A stretch of 64,000 bases of DNA from Euborellia annulipes (taxonomy: Eukaryota > Arthropoda > Insecta > Dermaptera > Anisolabididae). Of this stretch, positions 45,801 through 54,800 are shown piece by piece. The translations under genes and the position numbers were made by a program. Below the pieces are notes generated by a model. That model did no database searches. It saw only the letters and a list, made by a program, of their open reading frames with translations, and was not told the origin of the DNA. Position 1 is the first letter of the stretch, and each line of letters starts with the position of its first letter. The DNA lies in the NCBI GenBank assembly GCA_023213315.1, contig JAKCPI010002008.1, positions 1-64,000 of the forward strand. Direction: 5' to 3'.

Positions 45801-48800
45801 ATTGGTAGATATATTTAAAAATTATGTGTCAAATAGTTCAGCACTCTTGCAAAAGATGGCAGGCTAGTCTGTCTAACAGCCGATTACTATTAGCCTATAT
45901 CTGGCCTATGTTTATATGCTTTTATAAAAGACACATAATATATAATAACATGTATTTATTTATTATTGTTAAAAGATCAATGTATATCAACCAAATGCAT
46001 TAAATTATTAGCTACCATGCTGACATCTCTTGGCAAATTTTTTTTTTTTTTTTTGCTTACTTTTGAAGACACACAACGCCCTCTTGTCGGGAAAAACATG
46101 CGTAACATCTACCTCCTGAACCCCCTTAAGCTTTTTGACGTTGCGGTCCCTTTGGAACCCCAGTCAATACCTCACGGCCCCCTATTTTTTTTTTTTTTTA
46201 ATTCAGTCAAAAGAATACAAAAACAAATTTTAAATATTGTATTCACAATTATATTTTCGAATATAATCCAATTATTTAAACTTATTTAACAATAATCAGG
46301 ATCCGAAGGAACTTTGCAACCAAGAGATTGAATAAAAAAATCTTTTTATTCGTAGACGTTTCGGTCGTCAATCACGATCTTCATCAGAGCAAATATTGTT
46401 AATTATACACGATCTTTAGTTAACAATATTTGCCCTGATGAAGGTCGTGATTGGCGACCGAAACGTCGGCGAATAAAAATTGCGCAAACACAGAATACAA
46501 CTTTCGAATTTCCGAAGGTAAGAGAAAGTTGTGTGCTGTGCGACCAGTCACGCCAGATGTACCCACCGTTTAGAAAAGTTGTGATTTTTGAGCCACTGGT
46601 AAATAAGAACTTCAGAAGATCTTGAAGAGCCTTGCGAGAAATTAATTCTTCCAGAGACGCCTTGAAAGTCCGATTTAGCTGGAAATTAAATTTTTTGTTA
46701 TTTTATTTATTTATTTATTTATTTATATGAAATCCACAAAAATCAACGTACAGATATAATGGACAAGTCGTTGGGCGGTCTTTTCCGAATGCAAATCGTC
46801 ATAATAGGTGGGATCCTCCGCTAGGAGAGCATCGAGGGCATAGGCGTAGACCCAGACGGCGTCGTACGCGTAGCCGCCGTACGGAGAGATCAGCGAGGAA
46901 TTGGAGGATCCTCTGTTATATCTATAATTATAACGAGAAAGAGATTAGAAATAACAAAAGAATAATCTCGTCACCGTCATCGCCTACCTTTTGAGCCACT
47001 GGCCGACCGAAATGCCCTCTTGCATAATCTGATTCGGGGATGCGTATTGTCTGGGGGCGAGGCAAAAATACCCATCGATCGCGAAGACCAACTCTTCCCT
47101 TTTGCATAATGTCGAATTGATTTTCCACCATTCGTCGGAGAGCCAGCCTGGCAGGAACCAAACATACCTGGAAGGCATTCAATCAAGGATCAAACAGGAC
47201 GGCTCTAAGGCTATTTAACAAATTTGTGAGCAAGTTTATTTGCTAACGAATCGTATCTTATTCATAACATGTGCAGAGGAAGAGGCAGCCAAGGAAACGT
47301 TTCGGTGCTCCATCTTCAGTCCAGGGTTTGTACAGAATATACATCGATGTATAAACAATACAGGCTGATTCTTTATGCAGTTTACAACAATTTGTAATTA
47401 TTTATTGAAACCGCTTACAAACTGAATGTCATTATATTGCAAAACAGTTCAAGCTTTTCTAACAAATCCCCGATTACGACTCAATGCGTGCCTCCTGGCT
47501 GGGCACATCCCAACAAAAGCCGATTTCCGGGGTAACAGAAGCGATGGCTGTTGGGATGCGATGTCTCAGCTCAGGTAGGGGGAGGGGGGGGTGTCCACTA
47601 GGGCGGTTTGTTTTGCCACTTTTTCCTTTATTCGGGTCAAAATTGGCCCAGCCATATAGAAATTACAGATATAATTTTTTTTTTTTTTAAATCGAAAGTT
47701 TTACCTCAAAGTTTCGAAATTTCGATTGCCCAAAATTGTCATTAAGTTTAGTTGGGTTATAAAGCGACCATATTTTTGGATATCGAGATGTCCCTTGTTG
47801 ACATTCTAGCCTCTAAATGCCCCTTGAAGGGCCAGAGATGCCTCCTTGTACTGAATTTGCCCCGTTTTCGGCCCCAGAGGAGCCACCTTTGGCCCCTCCA
47901 GGGGCATTTAGAGGCTAACTGTCAGCAAGTGACATCTCGATATCCAAAAATATGGTCGCTTTAGAGGGCGGAAACAGGGGGGGTAAAGGGGATAATTACC
48001 CCCCCCCGAGATTCGAAAAAATACCTTTTTTCGCAAAAAATTTATTTTTAATGTAAAATTTTTAAAATTAATACTTAAAAATTTGATGTGTATTTATATT
48101 CTGGCAAACAAGTACAGAATGCGCTTTTAAATTACCGAAATTTAAAAAAAATAGTGTGCTGTGCGACGAGTCACACCAGATTACCCTCCCCCCCCCCCCC
48201 CCCGAAACACCTCTGGATCCGCCCTTGTCGCTTTATAACCCAACTAAACTTAATGACAATTTTGGGATTTTCAGTCGAAATTTCGAAACTTTGAGGTAAA
48301 ACTGTCCGATTAAAAAAAAAAATTCTATCTGTAATTTCAATGTGGCTGGGCCAATTTTGACCCGTATTGCATTTCGCTCCGAAAACAAAGTGGCAAAGCG
48401 AATCGCCCTAGTGGACACCCCCTCCCCTCCCCCTCTGAGCTGAGCATCCCAACAGCCATCGCCTCTGTTACCCCGGAAATCGGCTTTTGTTGGGATGTGT
48501 CCAGCCAGGAGGCACGCATCAGGGATTTGTGAGAAAAACTTGAAGTGTTTTGCAATATAATGACATTCAGTTTGTAAGCGGTTTCAATAAATAATTGAAC
48601 TAAAGGATCACCCTGTGATATATAATAAAGTTTGAAATCAAATAGTTTCAAAAAAGTCAAATATTTTTTACACTTATAAAGATGGGACACCGAAACGTTT
48701 CCGGCTAATTAGTAAAAAGCATTCAGGGCTTTATTTCTTGGTGGATCCTGTGGCCTGGTGCACAGAGGAAGGGAGAACGCCGTTGATCCTGAGATGTTTG

Positions 48801-51800
48801 GTCGACGAACATATTCACAAATTTGTTAAATTTGATTCGAGAGAATTTGTTTGTCGTTTACCCGTGATAAGCAGTCATGTTTTGTTTATATGCCTCGCAC
48901 ATGAGGGCGACGGCGGCATCTTCTTGGACATCGGCGATGATGATCCTCGCCCTCAATTGGACAAGTTCTCGAAGGTACGGCGTGAAGTCGGATTGGCGAC
49001 CGCGGGGGAACCGAGGATTCGCGATGAAATGAATCCCTGTGGAAAGAGTTTTCGATTTTTAGTTTGATTTCATTCAAATTAAATATATTTGTTCTTGGGT
49101 TTGACGTTTCCGGCGCCTTTTCGGCTAGACTCTGCGCTCTATTTCACTTCTGTTTGGAGTATTTTGTTGTTGTTGTTGGGCTTTTAGAGAAGACAACGTT
49201 ACTAGGGAGCACCACGTAGGGGTTACTTCGCCCCCCCCCCCCATGCAATGCTGCAAGTGAAATTTAATATGGAGAAATGTGAGAATTTTTTTTGAAATTT
49301 CGAATTCTGACTCTGAAGAAAATTCCCTTGCGTTTCCTTTTATAAAATAATCAATTAGAAACCTGATCTCCCCATGGGCGTAACTAGGGAATTTGGTTGG
49401 GGGGTCTGGAAGGCCCCCCTATTTGACTCAATTTTTCTTGGGACGCCCCCCCCCCCCGGGACCTCCCTAGTTACGCCCACGCCCCTCCCCCTTTTCATTG
49501 CCATTTAAAATTGAAAAAAGAAAGAAAGGAAATCTCAAAGACACAAATAAATTTTTAATTTATTCAAATTTTGTATCTCATTTCAATAACACTTAAAAGC
49601 CTCTTTCAATTTACAATGTAAACATATTAGAATTCAATATCTCAATATTTATTCAAAAATATTCAATTAATTTAAATAATTTTTTCTAAATGAGAATTGG
49701 CATTAGCTAGAGCCGTTTGAGTCGTTTGAGTCTCCCCCCCTCCCCCCCCCCCCGAAATGTGTATTCCTTTCCATTTGGTTTTATTAGCTATTTATCTAAT
49801 TGCAGATCACTTACATATTTTGTATTCAGGGGGGGGGGGGTTGAAAGATTGCGCAATATATTGAGTCAATCAAAAACAGTTTGATTTTTATTGTGCAATC
49901 TAGTTGCTTCGTCTTTTGGTATAAACATCTACCAGGGCTACAAAGTTAAAAGATGAAGAAAGAAAGTTTATTTTAGAATCTGTTGAGATGTCTCGGAGCT
50001 TATCTGCTCTGTGGAATATCAAAACTGAGGATTACAGCGACAGAATTAAAATAAATGAACGGACAGTTGCTAGCTTTCTTTAAACCATTTGTTCATCCAC
50101 CTGCGCTTCTATTTTCTCTTTCTTTTTTGAAGCTATAACTAATTCTGGCTTTTTATTATTCCAGATGTTAACTGCACAAGTAGGAGATAGAAAAACTAAT
50201 TTATTGAGCAATAATATTGCACAATGAGGGTTGTCTATTGTTCAAAATATTGTGCAATATTTTGATCGTGTAGGGGCCGCTTTAGACTCGGTGCACAAGC
50301 AGCGTTACTAAAAATGACCAGAGTTTTTTGATTGGTTCCAAGATTGCTATAAGAGGGAGGGGCTTCTGAACCCCCCCCCCCCCCCCCTGGAACAGCTAAT
50401 GTTTGGATACACTTGCACGGTGTCTTTTTTGTGCTATCATTTCTGGGCTCCCCTTAGTGACAAATCTTCGTGTTTATTCTCAAATTTAGTGGGTCTTTTG
50501 AGGGATCTCCCGAAATTGCAAAGTAAAACAAAAAAAGGTTGCTCGTACTCACCATGTTTTTGTAAAAGATCTTGGGTGTGGCTGATGTACTCGGTATACT
50601 TTTGTCCATCCTCCGAGAGTGTAGCAATGCGATTCCAATCAAAACGTTTCAATAGATACAAATAGACAAGTCGATATTGATGATTTTCAGAGATGGTGCG
50701 AAAGAAATAGGGATATTTCTCTCGGTCATGCAGACTAGCGCCCTCGGCCGAATAACTAATGACCACGGTACGATAATATTTATTGACACCAGCAAGCGGC
50801 TCGAGGGTGTCCGAGCAAGCAGGACCGAGGATTCCAACCATCCGTTCATAGAGCCTTAAAAACGCATTCATCCAATTGCATTACTATTAATTAGTCAATA
50901 AGCAAAGAAATTAACACTACGTTGCTACTGATTCCCTATTTGTCTATTTGGCTGCTTCACTTCTAGTCAAGAGCGGATCTAGAGGAGGGGGAGGGGGGTA
51001 ATTACCCCCTCCCCCTGCATCCGCCCTTTTTGAGGTCCCCTGAATCCAAAAAAGTGCTTTTCGCGACATGGTCTGTCTAAAATACCAGCGGAAACTAAAT
51101 ATATGCCGACACAAAAAATCTGGTGTGACAAGCACAGAACACTGAAGGTACCGGTAAGAGAAAGTTGTGTGCTGTGCGACCATCACACCAGATTTTTTTA
51201 AATTTCCAAAAAATAAATAAACAAGGCATGCGTTTCTAATTTCACCCCTTTGTTTGGGTCTTTATCTACGATCTGAGTTCTTATTTAATCATATGATTAG
51301 CGTAACTTCAAAGACTTGAGTCATAGTTCCTCACACATAAAACGTCTGCTCGGTTCCATCCCTCTCTTAGAGCGATGGATGAAGAGAAAGGAAAGGGACT
51401 AATGAAGCTTAAGAATTCAAAAATGTTGGAGGAATTCTATTACCCCCCCCCCCACCCTTGCGGATGCCCATGGATCAAATTCCATATTCAAATTTCTTGA
51501 GCAAATAATAATTTAATCTATAACATTCAAAGAATACAACTCGCTAAAACTTACCCCTTTAAACCTTCGCTGGTGTGCGCCAAAATTTGCAAAAAAAGAG
51601 TCAAATGAAATTTTGAACAACAACAAAGCGTTGCTCATGTTGTCGAATGATTAATTAAAGTTTTTAAATGAGAATCTATCTGAATGATAACGATGGAGGT
51701 ATTTTCAGGCCAAATTTATTCCACGTTTCGGGAGCCTAAACGCCTCCCTTCATCAGGACCCATGTGCTTATCAATAAATTAACTCTTACTTGTTTTGTGA

Positions 51801-54800
51801 GACGAATTTGGACTGTCACTTTCGTTCTCGTGTGACGAAACCATAGAGAGTTAATGTATTGATAATCACATGAGTCCTGATGAAGGGAGGCCGTGGAATA
51901 AATTTGCCCAAAAATACCTTCCTCGTTATCATTTATCGTTCTACCATCTACCATCCAGTGTTGTGTTTATAAATATGACGTTTTTATATTTTCTGATTTC
52001 TTTAAATTGTGGAATAAAAGGACAAAAGCAAACTCTTCTTTTTCCTTTCGGCCATAAAACAATTATTGTACAGGGAGAGTCAAAAGTCACGAAGGGGTGA
52101 AGGTTTGTTTGTTGCTATTGTTTTTGTTTTGAAAAAAGGGGGGTTTTTTCGGGGGGGGGAAAAAAAAAACCCTTAAAAATTGGGATTTTTAATTAATTGG
52201 AATTGGTTTTTTTGATTCTCAGATTGTTCTTATAAAGGACATCCATGGTAAAAATTCACAGCTGAACAAAGAACACAAATTGTGAAATTTTATTATCAAA
52301 ATCAAATGATACAACGAGCTTATCGTCGTCAGAGATTCTCCAAGTGAATCATGGCGAAGAAGAGGACCGTCGCCTTCGAGTTGGGTTTTCCTGGGTCTTC
52401 TGCAATACTCTCGCTTACGCGCTCGTGAACGGTCCTGGAATGAACCCTCGACTTCATCACAAGGGCGGATACAGGGGGGAGGTAAAGGAGGTAATTATCC
52501 CCCCTCCTAGAAACAGCTCTGGATCGCCCTTGCTTCATCGACCGTCTTATCATGGATTCACTTAATTTTGATATTAAAATTTCACAATTTGTGTTCTTTG
52601 TTCAATTGTGTATTTGTCCATAATTCATTGCCAAGATGTCCTTTATAAAGGACCCCTTAAACGGTCAATAATAATGACATTACTTGATCGATCAGAATGA
52701 CATTAATAAGCATGTGATTCTCTTTGACCGTGTAAGGGGCCCTTAAGAAGAATCTGAAAATCAAGTTAAAACAAAATAACTTCAACCCATTCGTGACTTT
52801 TGACGCCCTCGCTCCTGTACAAGATCAGGGGTGGGACAAAATAATAGGAACACCGGCCATTTGCAATATTTAGTTATTAATAATGTGTTGAGCCTCCTTT
52901 TGCTTGTAGGCATTTTCACAGGTTATTTGGGGGTACTCTAGGACCTATCAAACGTTTTTGACCCCGAGGACCACCTGCTAACTTAGGGGGAGGGGGGGAA
53001 AAAAGGTTCAAAACTTTAGGACTTTTTTCAGTTTTTCGCTTATATCTGCGTAAACTAAGCATATTTTGTACACCTTAGTAAAATACAAAGTTGTAGAGCA
53101 TTAAATTTGCTAAAATTTGGTTGATAAAACGAATAGGTAGACCGAGATACGGCCGATCAAAGTTAGACTCGAAATGTAAAACAAATAATGATAAACAAAT
53201 AATCTCGGTTAATATTGGCTCTAGAAATTCGGTGTATCAACCTAATTTTAACATATATAATACTCTACAACTTTGTAATGTATTATGGTACACAAGATCT
53301 GCTTAGTTTACGAGATATAAGCGAAGAACTGAAAAAAGTACACAAATTTTGAGGTTTTTGCACCCCCCCCCTCGCCAAGGTCGCAAACTTGGGATAGACA
53401 TCCTAAAGTGCCCCCGAATAACCTGTAAAAATGCCTCCAAGCAAATGGTGGCTCAACACGTTAGGTTTGTTTGTTTCAAGCCCGACGTGGATGTGCACAA
53501 GTAGCCCAAGCCCACATTTCCCCAGATACACGCCTTCCCGCGCCCTTGCTGTGTGAAAACTAAGATAGCCCTCAGGCCCCACTCTTCGATGCTCTTGGGC
53601 TGTTCTGGGGTGTGCTTGGGCTGCCCGAGACCTTACCAGACAAAACCCGACTCGCACATGTTTTCCTTCAAAATTAGCATATGTTCCCGCCTACTTGATC
53701 TTAAGGTAGCAACTCTTCGAAGCGAACATGTGTTCTTCTAAAAAAATGTACCGCGCTAACTTGTCGCTAACTTCAACCTGTAGAAAAACGCCGCCATTTT
53801 TTTACACATGCTCTGAACCACGTGTAAATTTTGGCGTCCACTGGCACCAAAAGCGAGAAAATCAAACACCTGGAAGCGGGCAAGTGCTTATCAGGCTCCG
53901 CCCACTTGCTTGAAAGAAACACTAGGGAACTTGCCCTTGGATGCTCAATTTTGAACCAAACACCTGGGAAATTACCCAAGGATAGAATCAAACTAAGAGG
54001 AAGTTGCCCTAACTCCGCCCATTATTTTCTAATCAAACAACCTTTTAAGCACATTTGGGGCAATGGGCATCCAATTACAAATAACGAACAAATCCGGTGT
54101 TCCTATTATTTTGTCCAACCCCTAGTCACATCCGTAAATTGAGTTTTCGACTCTAACGAGCTAATTGAATGGAAAGAAGAAATAAATTTCAATTAAATAG
54201 CGAGATAATCGAATTGAACGCACAGAAGATGATGACCTTTAATGACTTCTAAATGATTTATTTTTGCTAAAATTAGACATGAATCAGTGAAAATGAACCA
54301 GCAATGTTTTCAACCAAGACGTTGATTCTTTCATTAGGAGATAATGACCTGTAGAGGATGTAGTCGATGAAGGTGCGCATCACAGATTCCGCCGAGCAGT
54401 TGCCGTTGGAGACTCGCAATTGGAGGTTGTAATCCTGGAGGAGTGTGTTGTTATTGTTGACAGCCGTGATGGCCAGTTGAGCTGCTTCGATGATTCGGCC
54501 GGCGTTGATGAATTTCCCCACAGTGCTGTTGCTTAAAGGGAAGATGCCGCCGATGTGCACGACGTTTTTATCCATTTGCGAGGGCAACGTCCACGTTTGC
54601 AAGGTTAATTGGTTTTTCCGCACCCATTCACATGTCGCCGATTCGAGTTGCTCCGATGAGGCCGTGTTATTCCAAATAAGGACCAATTCCTGAAAAAATC
54701 AAACATTTTTCGAATAATGTCCGTTCTTCCACTAACAGCCAAGGGGAAAATAAAAAGCGATTTATCTGTCGACGTTTCGAGCGCCTTCCTCGGGAGTCAA

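Larger units (their letters stand above)
46355..46480. repeat. Compact hammerhead foldback in a VKR intron
   Basis: A 126-bp palindrome made almost entirely of two hammerheads and a TTAACAATATTTGC spacer arm. The smallest unit of this kind in the window. Confidence 0.9.
47290..48700. repeat. 1.4-kb hammerhead foldback with nested elements
   Basis: Arms contain GAAACCGCTTACAAACTGAA, CAGCCAGGAGGCACGC and GGATGCGA-type blocks. The inner palindrome is GATATCGAGATGTC and its mirror (about 47775-47945). A hAT-like MITE (47963-48226) sits between. The right-end ribozyme copy (about 48672-48705) has lost its 5' core. Confidence 0.8.
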